Below, piece by piece: positions 23,401 to 33,756 of a stretch of DNA of 64,000 nt. The translations under genes and the position numbers were made by a program. This stretch comes from Zoroaster sp. YZ-2022. Lineage: Eukaryota > Echinodermata > Asteroidea > Forcipulatida > Zoroasteridae. How positions within the stretch are numbered: the first letter of the stretch is position 1; every line of letters starts with the position of its first letter. The stretch covers positions 21,943,843 through 22,007,842 of the forward strand of contig CM055816.1 of NCBI GenBank assembly GCA_029582265.1, read 5' to 3'. Below the pieces are notes generated by a model. The model saw only the letters and a program-made list of their open reading frames with translations, was not told the origin of the DNA and did no database searches.

Positions 23401-26400
23401 TACTATTTAATACATGAAATACCCAACATTTTGCTTATATTCTGACAAAATATGCCTACAGAATAACGCACACCGCACACCAAATCTGACACGTTCGTCG
23501 CCCAAGCAAAGGGTTTTTAGTGGCGAAGAGTCAATGATTTTTCAGGGACTAGATATACCTATCAGCCCAGATAATTCATCCCACCTGCCATAAGAAGTAT
23601 GCTTCCAAGAAAAATTTCGATGTACGCCAATCCAGTATTAAACAATCTTTGTCTGCGTCGTTTAATTTTCAGGATATCACACCGTCTACCCTAGTGACGA
23701 CTACGACACTGACGCCCCATCATACGACTACGACACCGATGCCCCATCATCATCATATGGTTGTAGTTCATGGCAGTGGCTGTGTTATAACTCCGGTCAA
23801 TGTATTTCAGACTGGCAAAGATGTAACGGTAACCGTGACTGTTACTATGGAGAAGACGAAAACAACTGTCATGGTAAGGATATAGGATGGGTGTGATGTT
23901 GACAGTTTGGTATTCATCTGTCACTCTGACGTAACCTCTTTATCACTAAAAGACAATAAGCTGGAAATAATATTTTCATGAATGAAATACTCCACTAAAC
24001 TGTTTTTTGTCTTTCGAAGTACATTCTGCAAAACAACGCTCGTCACATTAAATAATAAGCAGAATAGTTACTTTTACATGGGTGACGATTTTAGATAGCG
24101 AATACAAATACTTTTAACCAGACATAAGATGAACATATCCAGAGCCAGAGGATTGTTTCTAATCAAGTTTGTAATTTAGGTTATTTCAATCACATGTCAA
24201 AATACATAACGTTTCTGATTTGTTTTTCAGGATATCACACCGTCTACCCTAGTGACGACTACGACACTGACGCCCCATCATACGACTACGACACCGATGC
24301 CCCATCATCATCATACGGTTGTAGTTCATGGCAGTGGCTGTGTTATAACTCCGGTCAATGTATTTCAGACTGGCAAAGATGTAACGGTAACCGTGACTGT
24401 TACTATGGAGAAGACGAAAACAACTGTCATGGTAAGGGTATAGGATGGGTGTGATGTTGACAGTTTGGTATTCATCTGTCACTCTGACGTAACCTCTTTA
24501 TCACTAAAAGACAATAAGCTGGAAATAATATTTTCATGAATGAAATACTCCACTAAACTGTTTTTTGTCTTTCGAAGTACATTCTGCAAAACAACGCTCG
24601 TCACATTAAATAATAAGCAGAATAGTTACTTTTACATGGGTGACGATTTTAGATAGCGAATACAAATACTTTTAACCAGACATAAGATGAACATATCCAG
24701 AGCCAGAGGATTGTTTCTAATCAAGTTTGTAATTTAGGTTATTTCAATCACATGTCAAAATACATAACGTTTCTGATTTGTTTTTCAGGATATCACACCG
24801 TCTACCCTACCGACGACTATGACACTGACGCCCCATCATACGACTACGACACCGATGCCCCATCATCATCATACGGTTGTGGTTCATGGCAGTGGCTGTG
24901 TTATAACTCCGGTCAATGTATTTCAGACTGGCAAAGATGTAACGGTAACCGTGACTGTTACTATGGAGAAGACGAAAGCAACTGTCATGGTAAGGATATT
25001 ATAAGAAGGTGTGATTTTGACAGTTTGGTACTCATGTGTCATTCTGACGTACCCTCTGCTTTTTGGTCTTTCGAAATACATTCTGCAAAACAACACTTGT
25101 GACATTAAATAATGTGACGCAACACCCTTAGGGAGGGATTGTTGCGTGGACGGCCTCTGACCGTAAAAGTCCCCGAGCGGTTTAGGAACGTATCCGTTGG
25201 CATAGCGGTATACCGTACCGATGATTAAATTCAATTGCTCTGAGATCACCCTATGAAAAAGGTCACCAGGATACAAGTTGTATTTATATAACAAATAATA
25301 CTGGTTTACTCGCGAAAAACAATAAGGAACACCTCACCTGGAGGTGACCGAGTCCTCAAATCACAAGAATAACAATAATCAATATAGCAAATCCTTATGA
25401 CTAACACGAAAATCTAAGACACCTCGATGAGCAGTCACCGGCACACCGCTACTGGTACCTCACGGTGGAGGAGAACTTAACACCACATGTGCACCTATTA
25501 CACCTCTCGCTTGAGGTGTCACCACAAGTACACAATTATAATCTCTATATCTTTAAGCTAAGTACTAGTCCCAGACGCATCGATTTAAGGCGCTTTACTG
25601 TCTTTGTATTGGAGGTGCTCAGCAACAGGCACCACACAGGCCATTGAAATTACAAAGGAGGGGCAGACACCCCACACCGACTCCTGCAACCCAATACACA
25701 CACGATGGGGCCCCTCAGCTCGAGGAACCACTACTCGTATGTTTCCCAACTCTGAATTAATGGTTTATGCAACACATGCAACCCTTAAAGTCCCTCTGGT
25801 AATTACAACACATGCAATTACAGCTCGACTAGAGAACCGATACACAAGCCCCAGTGAGGTGACACCTAGCCCCTCACGACACCTCAAAAACACGTGCAAC
25901 GGATGCACGGCACACAGGAAAACCCAGAAATTCCTCGACAGTAAGCCACCTTACAAAGTATTAAGTACAACCATGGAGGAAGAAAACATGTTTTCTTCCT
26001 CCATGGTACAACACATGCACAATATACAATGCTCCTGGACTTTCCACTTATATAGCACTACACCCTCGGGATTATGACTTGAACGTACGGCCTCTCTTTT
26101 CCAACTTTTTACGACTCTGCGAGCTAACTCTATTTATATCACGACTACTCTCTACAAGTTCACGGCAACAACTGACCCCAAATCGCATACAATGCAATAC
26201 GCTCTGCGCTCCAAAACTGGTGCTCGCTAGCTGCGCGCACGGAACCAGCGAATCCCTCACCGAGGTTATACCATTATATAAAAGGGTAGAAAATACAAAC
26301 TGCTGTTTGCGTCACAATAATAAGCAGAATTGTTATTTTTACATGGGTGACGATTTTAGAAAGTATAACCGGGTATTAATATACACAAATCATTTTTAAC

Positions 26401-27762
26401 CTGATCTCAGACAAGAAGGTTGTTTCTAATAAAGTTAGAAACAAAGTAATTTTAGGTTATTTCAGATACATGTCAAAATATTTGTTTTTCAGGATATCAC
26501 ACCGCCTACCCTACTGACGACTATGGCACCAATGCCCCATCATACGGTTGTAGTTCATGGCAATGGCAGTGTTATTACTCTGGTCAATGCATCTTAGATG
26601 ACCAAAGATGTGACGGACATTGTGACTGTCCTGACGGAGAAGACGAAGAAAACTGTGAAAGTAAGATTAATATAGGATGGGGCAAAACTATCTTGCCCGT
26701 AGGTTTTGGGTACGTAAGCAAACAATTCCCGCTAGCTGGCAAGCGAGTCCCGCTCACTATACATTCATAAATGCTTTGCAAACATTATTTCTTGATCTTA
26801 TTAAGACAATATCTATTTTGTTGGAAATAACGACCAGGTTATGGTCTCCAAAGTAAATACTGAATGGACAATGTTACATGAGAATACAGCATGCCAATTT
26901 TGTAAATTAATTTCTCAACTGAATTGAATGAATCCGAAGATTGTGTTTGCCGATCGAAACGTGCATGCTTGTTCACTATTCACGTAAACGACACAACGTG
27001 ATAAGTTTTCACAGGTTGGTAATTGACTCATTTTTGTTTCTAAGATAGTAAGTATACTCATAGATGCAGGTTTTACCAATGTTTTAACTTTCTTTTGATA
27101 AATTAAACCAAACCGTGTTTTTCCCAGGCAGCAGATATTCCTGTCACGACGGTCATGATATCCCCATGCAGTGGAAGTGTGATCGTATTTTGGATTGTTC
27201 AGATGGAGATGATGAATTAAATTGTAGTCAGTTCGACGGTAAGATGTATGACACTTGTTACTAGGGCGCCCTCTGTCGATCGTACTCTCTTAATGTATAA
27301 GTGTGAAAACCACTCTTTTATAGAGCTATATGGCGGACAAGCCTTTTTGGAGTGTAAAACCCACTCTGATTCGAGTGAAAAATACAGTAAAATGCTATCA
27401 ATTCACTCTTTATACATTACCAAATTTACTCTTTATCCATATAGCTCTTTGAAAGAGTGGTTTTCACTCTTTTACAAGCGAGTATGAGCCTGGTTATATT
27501 GAATCTAACGGGGCTACCGTAATAAACAGGGTGGACAGTCTGACTAGTATTTGAATTGAGAGGGGGAATTTTAGTATCGTTCGCTACTTTTAATATCATA
27601 AATGCCGGAGGGGGATGTTTACACTACGTCCTAATGCGATCACCAAAATGACTGTGTTTCTTATTTCCAACAGGAAGGGTTTCAAAGAAGGAAATGAGAG
27701 CTCCGATGACCCTACTTGATAAGATGACAGCTGCCAAGCGCAAGACTGAACATCGTCAGTGA
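14441..27762 (+). CDS. Gene B: secreted protein with 19 LDLa-type modules
   Basis: I assemble 21 exons, all joined in phase 1, to 1294 aa. Exon 1 (14441-14495) is a signal peptide. Exon 2 is 15662-15907 (246 nt). Sixteen exons of 201 nt start at 16173, 16818, 17381, 17847, 18492, 19049, 19639, 20218, 20776, 21367, 21946, 22503, 23094, 23673, 24231 and 24789. Exons 19-21 are 26493-26660, 27128-27238 and 27674-27762 (stop 27760-27762). Each 201-nt exon encodes an acidic Tyr-rich linker (YDTDAPSYDYDTDAPSSSYG) and a module C-6-C-5-C-6-C-5-C-8-C ending GEDE..C. There is no transmembrane segment, and the C-terminus is short and basic. DYD motifs are plausible tyrosine-sulfation sites (inference). 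The biological role is unknown; the domain assignment is firm. Confidence 0.88.
15170..15535 (-). mobile_element. tRNA-derived SINE, family S1
   Basis: On the - strand it shows a promoter B-box-like GGTTCGAGCCC variant, then GTGTCCTTGAGCAAGACACTT, CCCAGGGGTTAAATGGGTACC and a terminal (ATT)n tail. It lies in gene B intron 1. The A-box end is more diverged. Other members are at 30736, 33757, 56006 and 59488. Confidence 0.8.
15662..15907 (+). CDS. Gene B exon 2, founder-like LDLa exon
   Basis: This is the longest LDLa exon, with a more divergent linker (CDTVYTTENNAPSFDFDTDA, then YNHGTDSPS) before the standard YDYDTDAPSSSYG. The module has all six Cys (CSSWQWLC..CISDWQRC..DC..GEDENNC). The extra 45 nt and an additional linker Cys set it apart from the amplified exons. 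Confidence 0.85.
16173..24989 (+). repeat. Tandemly amplified exon-intron blocks of gene B
   Basis: Exon starts repeat at 1674-bp spacing (16173 to 17847; 16818 to 18492), then at 1727-1728 bp (19049, 20776, 22503, 24231; 19639, 21367, 23094; 20218, 21946, 23673). Each block has three exons and introns as alike as the exons. Three upstream flanks can be told apart: TGCGTCGTTTAATTTTCAG, AACGTTTCTGATTTG, and GTGTCCTTTGGTTTTCAG. Blocks differ by only a few bases, for example TACGG/TATGG at 20310 and 22030. Confidence 0.9.
25114..26315 (+). mobile_element. 1.2-kb DNA element with 9-bp inverted ends in gene B
   Basis: The ends GTGACGCAA and TTGCGTCAC are flanked on both sides by AATAAT (25108-25113 and 26316-26321). 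Uninterrupted introns in gene B read TTAAATAATAAGCAG, so the insertion site and a 6-bp duplication are explicit. The interior contains CACCTC/GAGGTG palindromic stretches and CTTCCTCCATGG repeats. The longest + strand frame (25604-26077) resembles no transposase, so it is probably non-autonomous. Confidence 0.85.
26493..26660 (+). CDS. Gene B exon 19, LDLa module with seven Cys
   Basis: This 168-nt phase 1-1 exon has a short linker (YHTAYPTDDYGTNAPS) and a module with CDGHCDCPDGEDEENC. It restores the family-typical CDG and CPDGEDE residues but adds a Cys between the fourth and fifth positions, giving seven. The upstream intron carries the 1.2-kb element. Confidence 0.85.
27128..27238 (+). 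CDS. Gene B exon 20, four-Cys LDLa-like module
   Basis: This 111-nt phase 1-1 exon encodes YSCHDGHDIPMQWKCDRILD followed by CSDGDDELNC. The pattern matches an LDLa module lacking Cys1 and Cys3 (CI has become DI). Ca-ligand positions D, D, D and E are kept. The preceding Tyr/Asp linker is absent. Confidence 0.85.
27250..27487. repeat. Fold-back repeat in gene B intron 20
   Basis: CCACTCTTT/AAAGAGTGG and GAGCTATATGG/CCATATAGCTC recur in opposite orientation, with further ACTCT motifs between. This resembles the CACTCTT-rich fold-back in gene A2 intron 1. Confidence 0.45.
27674..27762 (+). CDS. Gene B exon 21, basic C-terminal tail and stop
   Basis: Acceptor TTTCCAACAG leads to GRVSKKEMRAPMTLLDKMTA and then AKRKTEHRQ, ending at TGA. 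The tail has no Cys and carries KK and KRK clusters, in contrast to the strongly acidic body. Confidence 0.85.
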
Positions 27763-28361
27763 AACTAGGGTAATTTTATGTTTTATATTTATTTAAAAGA
27801 TATATCGCCGATTCGGGCCGATTTGATGGTAAACAATTTTGGGGTTGAGGAAGTTATAAATTTTCATTTGAGAGATTGAACGAAAGCAATTCGTCAAGAA
27901 TTAGTACCAATAAAATAAAAACTCAAATTAATAACATTTTGGCCCATCGTGTTTTAATTCTTAGCTTGGACGAGGGGCGTGTGCAGTCTTCCAATTGGCC
28001 AGCGCGGCTCTCAATCAGAATCAAGCACGTTTTAAATATTGCTTTTATACAGTTTCCGACAACCGAATTTCATAATGTTGGTTGTTTGTTAAACGATATT
28101 ATCTTTCAAAATTCGTTCCCTTTCTAAATTCTATTTTTGGGGGTCTCTAGAGCCAAACAAGGGCGATATATGTTTAAGCAACAAGTATATATCTGTTACA
28201 GGCGACTATGACGCCTGTCTTATCACACAGCGATTTGTGTTAGTTGAAATAAAACCCCATTTCTGATACTATAGTACAACGCATGTTATCAATGTTCTAT
28301 CAGTTATCACGAATAGTAACATGACAATGAAAACTAATAATTTAAATTTGATTTATTTTAG

Positions 28362-28417
28362 ATTACAACTGCCTGTTCGGATCCAGTCTCTTATTCTGTG
28401 ATGAAGCTAGCGAGTGA
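28362..28417 (+). other. Possible alternative last exon of gene B
   Basis: A pyrimidine/AT tract and TTTTAG precede an in-phase (phase 1) frame DYNCLFGSSLLFCDEASE, then TGA at 28415-28417. It could splice from exon 20 in place of exon 21 and would end the protein with two Cys rather than a basic tail. There is no transcript support, and the frame is short enough to be chance. Confidence 0.25.
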
Positions 28418-28429
28418 ATACTTAAGTTG

Positions 28430-29800
28430 ACCTTTGATATTGACCTTTGAAGTTTATGAATCAGAATTAACTTAAACAAGTTTCAGTCTGTTCAGTTCTT
28501 TCGTTTTATTTTGCTATATTTAGTTACTAATTCCATTTGCTTATTTTGGATTCACCCATGACAAGGGTCTGTATAGGATTGCAGAAATTTTACATCTTAT
28601 TTTGAGCAATACTCATGATGAAATGATTCACAATATACCCGGCAATACAGTTGTGTAATCTAATGTTAAATATGTATCGTTCGTTTTTGGCAATTTTAAG
28701 GGCAATTTTCATCGAAATATTGCTATTTTACTTGGGAAGTGAAAATAAAATAATATCATAAAATGACACATTTCTCAAAATAATCGGGAGTAACATAGTA
28801 TTACTGAAAAATAAATAGAGAAATAAATTTATCATCATAAATTAATTTATTTTTAAACCAAGTACGGAGATTTTCTCTTTGTATGCAGCAATTACACTTT
28901 CAAAAATGAATACTGGTACCCTGAAATACATTGTCTTATTCTTCATGTGTACTGATGAATACTGGTACCCTGAAATACCTTGTCTTATTATTCATGGGTA
29001 CTGATGAATCCAATAATATTTTCGTGTAAACAATGTCAGAGAGGAAATAATTTATGTTCATTGGCGCGAAAAATGGATGGGTGGGTAAAGCAAGACAAAT
29101 GCGTCGAACAATACCATAATAATATTAATTTAAAACAAATTAAATGATGCATCAAGTTGAATTTGCACAAAAGCCGATGTATATAATTGGGAATAACCCA
29201 TACAACAGCAGATGGTTGGATCCCATAGATTATACTCTAAACTTATTCAAATAAGAAATAATTATGGTAACTATGTTTAACATTGGTGTTTTCTATTCTT
29301 TAAAATATTGAATAAACATTTCTTTTACGGTCTTAAAATTGTAGCAGCCACAATTGCAAATTGCTAACTACGACTGTTAAAACTTCCCCCACAAGATTTT
29401 GTTAACTTCCAAAATAAGCCAATATTATTTTCAAATCAATTTCATTTACTTTGCATTAGTTGAAATAAAAAGCAGAATTAAAGAAACACAAGATACTTAA
29501 TTGTTGCGCTATCTTTGTGTGTCACAGGCATTTTTTTTGTATTGTCGAGGACAGAAATGCTCGTTACAACAGACTAATAAATATTTTCCAGAGAACCTTT
29601 TAATTGAAATTCGCCGTGTTACAGATACTACGACCGAAGCTGTGTTTGTGACAGATTTCGCTGTTCCCGTGGTCAATCCAAGTATATAAAAAGGTTCCTT
29701 CATTAGGGTTGTGATTTGACAAAAGTAAAACAAATCCTGAAAAAATGGGTAGCAGGCCTGGGTCTCCCTTTGGTTTAGAGGACAAAGCCCCCTGGATGTT
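28430..29800. other. AT-rich spacer
   Basis: No gene is supported. A segment of about 55 bp containing GAATACTGGTACCCTGAAATAC occurs twice in tandem (about 28906 and 28960). Confidence 0.4.
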
Positions 29801-29804
29801 TAAT

Positions 29805-29990
29805 TTTTGAGGATTTACAGACTCTCCACATCCCCACAAACAAGAAACGAGGTTTGGACACAATACAGGCTACTTCTTTCTTTCCTTGGTGGCTACTTCT
29901 CTTCTTTCAAGGAAATTTTGAGGCAAAGGGAGATTTGTAAAAAATCAGGAAATCAGGAAAAAATCCTGAGGAATCACAGGCCTGGTTCAT
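29805..29990 (+). repeat. Dispersed repeat, pair with 44197-44384
   Basis: It shares GAGGATTTACAGACTCTCCA, GGCTACTTCTTTCTTTCC, GGCAAAGGGAGATTTGTAAA and the final AATCACAGGCC with 44197-44384, in the same order and strand. It is about 185 bp with no ORF of note. Confidence 0.75.
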
Positions 29991-30414
29991 CCATTATCCA
30001 AGACAGCTTGTGTATAGACGAAACACCTCTCACTAAATCTTGTAACAAAGTAGTCATGGATGTACATTTTAATCCAGTGCATCGGCTAAGAGATTTAACA
30101 ATTTCATAAAGAAAGAAAGAAACAAACAAACAGACAAAAAATAAATAAATAGGCCTAATTAAAATAAAATAAAAATAATAATAATTAAAATTAAAATAAA
30201 AAATACGTCTCCGGTTTCTGGTCATCAGTCGGCTTCAAAATCGGTGCGGTGAAGCGCTTTTTGTCTTTATTTTGGGCCATCTTTTTTTTTTTGCCAACAG
30301 GGAAATACGTGATTCATTGTGTACGCGGGGACCGAATTTTCCCAAATACAAAGCATGGTGGCTAAGAGAGGCCTCACAAAACGTTCATACCCCTACGTAA
30401 AGAACCATTTAAAG

Positions 30415-30600
30415 CCAGCAGCATATCCAGGACTTTTTCAGTGGGGGGAGGGGGGGGGGGAGGCAGGGTTTTCCCTTTTCTTTTTTTGGGGCACTATCGG
30501 GATTTTTCGTGGGGGATGGAACGTGCCCCCAGCTCCACCCCCTCCCCCCCCTCCCCCACACACACACACACACACACGCACCCACGTAGCTATGCCGCTG
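30415..30600 (+). repeat. G-run/C-run repeat remnant with (CA)n
   Basis: CCAGGACTTTTTCAGTGGGG with G-runs runs into C-runs, (CA)n at about 30547-30575, and GTAGCTATGCCGCTG. A relative in opposite orientation is at 34235-34455 (CAGCGGCGCAGCCACGG ... TGAAAAAGTCATGGCTATGC), and a short one at 6797 (GGGGCGTATCCAGGAATTTT). It looks like an old DNA-element family. Confidence 0.5.
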
Positions 30601-30735
30601 TTTAAAACAGCACGGCAGAATTTCAGTCGATCCAGCAACTTTGCCGCCATTGGGCATCGTTCCATAGGGGGGAAAATTTTTAAAAAGGAGACCAAAAACC
30701 GGAGATTTTTTGGACTTTTATAGTCAATGATGAGT

Positions 30736-30880
30736 GGGGTGCCATGGTCGAGCGGTTTGGTGCATAGGATTTGTGTTCTGATGGCTGAGTCGTCAGAGTG
30801 TGTGGGTTCGAATCCTCGCCGCGACCATGGTGCTTGTGTCCTTGAGCAAGACACTTTACCATAATTGCTGCGAGGCAGTA
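30736..30880 (+). mobile_element. S1 SINE, head portion
   Basis: GGTGCCATGGTCGAGCGGTT (A-box region), GGGTTCGAATCC (B box) and GTGTCCTTGAGCAAGACACTT are present, ending at ACCATAATTGCT where another GC-rich repeat interrupts. It is not a tRNA gene, because the body runs into SINE sequence and there is no cloverleaf 3' end. Confidence 0.75.
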
Positions 30881-31029
30881 GCGGAACAAGTTACCGCCGG
30901 GGCCGGGGTACAGAGCGCGCGCACGGTCGGTCGGTCGGCCCCCCAGGCATCATTCCCTAACCACACGTGATTTCCGAGAGACCTGTCATGATTACACTTC
31001 ATGTTTTCAGGGGAGCTCAAAATAAAGAA

Positions 31030-31412
31030 AGGGCCCGGTTGATTTGTGTAAGTTCCAGTTCGGGCCCGGTCCCCCAACCACCCCCACCCCCATCCACCAG
31101 AATGTAAAAAAAAAAAATAAAAAAAAAAATAAAATATTTGGGGAGGGGGGTCCGGGCCCCCCCCCCCCTCCGGGCCGGGGGACGGCCGACCCCAGCCCCC
31201 CCTGACGGTCCGCCACTGCTGCGAGGGCCGAATTGAACCCAGCCACTGGGGATGTTCAAGCCAGCGCATGCTTAGTGCCGGTCCCAAGCCCGGATAAATG
31301 GGAGGGTTGCGTCAGGAAGGGCATCCTGCGTAAAAACCTATGCCAAATCAAATATGCGGATCATGATCCGCTGTGGCGACCCCTAACGGGAGCAGCCGAA
31401 AGAGGACAACAT
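31030..31412 (+). repeat. GC-rich repeat plus retrotransposon-like 3' tail
   Basis: An A-run and G/C-run block (31107-31200) is followed by AGTGCCGGTCCCAAGCCCGG, AGGAAGGGCATCC, GATCATGATCCG and TGGCGACCCCTAACGGGAGC. The second part resembles a 3' tail common in animal non-LTR retroelements; I recall the style but cannot name the family with certainty. Confidence 0.45.
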
Positions 31413-31819
31413 AGTCAATGATGAGAAGTGTCCAATGAGAGCTCTTGAGAATCGGACTGTACTAATAAATGCTTGTTTGGTTGAACGAATGAATCATGCT
31501 AAACACAGACTAACACGAATTAATTTTACTACCACTGACAAATTGGGCCAAGTGATCAATTTTTCAGTTTTCAGTATCGGCTATGAATATTTCGTGTTTA
31601 ATTGCTGATTAATAATTAGTTGTACTTTGTTACAATGTGACCAGCTGCCCATCTACATGTTGTGGGTATTTCAGGTTGATAAAAAGGTTGATAAAAATGC
31701 TTGAACAAACCAATATTACTTAATTAATTAAACCATCATCACAATAAACCAAAATAAGTAAATAAATAACAAATCCAAATTTAGCTATTTTATATTCACA
31801 CAAAAAGGATTTAATTATA
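31413..31819. other. Spacer with no recognised feature
   Basis: AT-rich sequence; no gene or clear repeat is seen. Confidence 0.3.
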
Positions 31820-32085
31820 TACTACTCAAAACAATTTAGGGAACACCGGATTTGTAACATCAAATAGGTTTGAAATGTTCCATGAACTGGGATTTTCATT
31901 TGCAACCCCCTCTCTCTTTCAGTAGTCATGTCATGAAATGTGTAATCACTACATGCATCCTTTATCATCTGTTTCATTGTGCAGTTGTTTCTCATCAATT
32001 CTGTGAAACATTGTGTTTATCTGAAATAAATGATCTTGCTTTAACTGAGATTATTCCGGTGTTCTCTAAATTGTTTTGAGTAGTA
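31820..32085. mobile_element. TA-flanked MITE, family M3
   Basis: Inverted ends TACTACTCAAAACAATTTAG and the mirror AAATTGTTTTGAGTAGTA are flanked by TA. The 266-bp element has a 69-codon open frame but no transposase features. A second copy in opposite orientation is at 36939. TA target and long termini suggest Tc1/mariner type (inference). Confidence 0.85.
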
Positions 32086-32680
32086 TATATACTGAAATAA
32101 TGCTAGCTTTTATTACAAGTGACTATGAATTGATAATCATTCCAACTGATTCCAGTGTTACAGAACAGAATACCAGGCCTGGAATTTCATTCTTGGAGAG
32201 GCAAGGTCACTTTTCCCCAGTAAAGGGCACTTCCTTTGGAATATCTGAATGTCTATAAGCATGCACGGATTACCGCACGGGCAAACTGGGCACGTGCCCC
32301 GGGCCCAGGAGCCAATAGGGGCCCTTGGTTTTCAAAAAAAAAGCATAGTACTAGTATTATGCGCGTGTATGGGACCGTGGTGAATTTGTGCCCAGGGCCT
32401 GTGCTCATGATGATCCGTCCATGTCTATAAGAACACTTTTAAGGGGCACCTTAGGACCAGGGCAACAGAGGCCATGGCATCTGTGACCTCATTGAAAATC
32501 AAGACCTGTAATATTTATATCGTGAATAATTCCATAAGTGAATAATTCCATCATAGTCTTGTAATTACAACTTGTAGCTTTCACAGCTCAAACCTTAGCT
32601 GAACCAGGAGGCATAAAGAGGCCTGTGCCCATTTTAAAATATCAACCATGTTCAAATATTTGAAATTAACAAATGATATT

Positions 32681-32995
32681 TTAACCCTCCTACTACTACA
32701 AGGGTCAAAATCAGTCAAAATGTTGATATACTTGCCAAGGTATATCTAGTGCACTTAAAAGTCAAACACTGTCAAACCTTACGTGTAGTAAGTACATTTA
32801 CAGGTCAAAATGAGTCAACCGTTTTTGACTGGTAAAAGCATTGTCTGGTATTGTTCAGGGTGGTCAAAATGACAGTAAAACCAGTCAAAAATGCCCCTGT
32901 GTGCACATTTGGGTCAACAGTCAAAACAGGCAGTTGACTGGTTTTGACCTCGACAGCAACTTTCCACTAAAGTGCAGCAATAGTAGGAGGGTTAA
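32681..32995. mobile_element. TTAA element with CCCTCCTAC termini
   Basis: TTAACCCTCCTACTACTA at the left is mirrored by TAGTAGGAGGGTTAA at the right. The interior has repeated GGTCAAAAT/CAGTCAAAA motifs. It is related by its ends to 51593-51900 and more loosely to the TTAACCCTAAC elements. Confidence 0.75.
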
Positions 32996-32999
32996 TCTT

Positions 33000-33756
33000 A
33001 TTTAGTTTTCTTCTAATTTGAGCCAATTGTTCACCTTACCATATGTTTTTCTAATTTGGGTATAAAACATTTACCCCTCCCCGTTTGTCACATGTCTCCC
33101 CCTCCCCTTACACATCCCATATCAATTATTGGTCAAAGGATCAATAACTATGCACAGAATCCAATCTGTTAAAGTTGTATCTGAACTGGTCCGCAGGTTT
33201 GCCAGAAAATTGTGAATACATGTTCTCATTTACAAATTTACAACACTAGTCAGTAGAGGGCAGTATTCTATCAAATAGTATATTTCGATCCAGCAAAACC
33301 CTTTGAAAAGTTTTGTGTAGTGGTTTGAGAATGCATCTACACTGTACATTATGTTCTGCACAGTTATTCCACCATTCAAACACTGAAAGACGAACTCAGT
33401 CTGAGAGAAGTTAGAAGTGTTGAAGATCTGCAATTTTACTTACATGTATAAAGTTAACAACTCCTCAGCCATATATCGCCAACTTTACACTAAGTAGGAT
33501 TTGAAGCTTGGTGTAAGTACAGTAGGAGTAAGGTTTGTATTAGCACTATGTAAACAATCTTTTAGGAGTGTAATAATTCAAATTTCCTAAACCTAGAGCC
33601 TAGCATTCTCCTGAAGACGATCAGAGTATACTGATCAAAACATCACGTTTCTCACCACTGGTTCTCCTCAGAATCAATCAATAATAACTCTCCTATTTCT
33701 TTACATGATGCTACCGCAATCCTTATTCATAGTCATATCTTTACACTGAGAACATT
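33000..33756. other. Spacer upstream of a SINE
   Basis: No gene is seen. A hairpin motif CGATCAGAGTATACTGATCA at 33619 recurs in similar form at 34487 (CGATCAGAGCATACTGATCG). Confidence 0.3.

Noticed and set aside
15692..25004. HHTTTTPMPHHHH-type + strand frames and MMMMGHRCRS-type - strand frames over gene B exons
   Set aside because: These are shadow frames of the 201-nt exons; the Cys-rich frame is the one that fits splice phase and the LDLa pattern.
30736..30830. tRNA-like A and B boxes (also at 36645, 56030, 59495)
   Set aside because: The sequences continue into SINE bodies, lack a 3' acceptor-stem partner and occur in several diverged copies; they are not tRNA genes.
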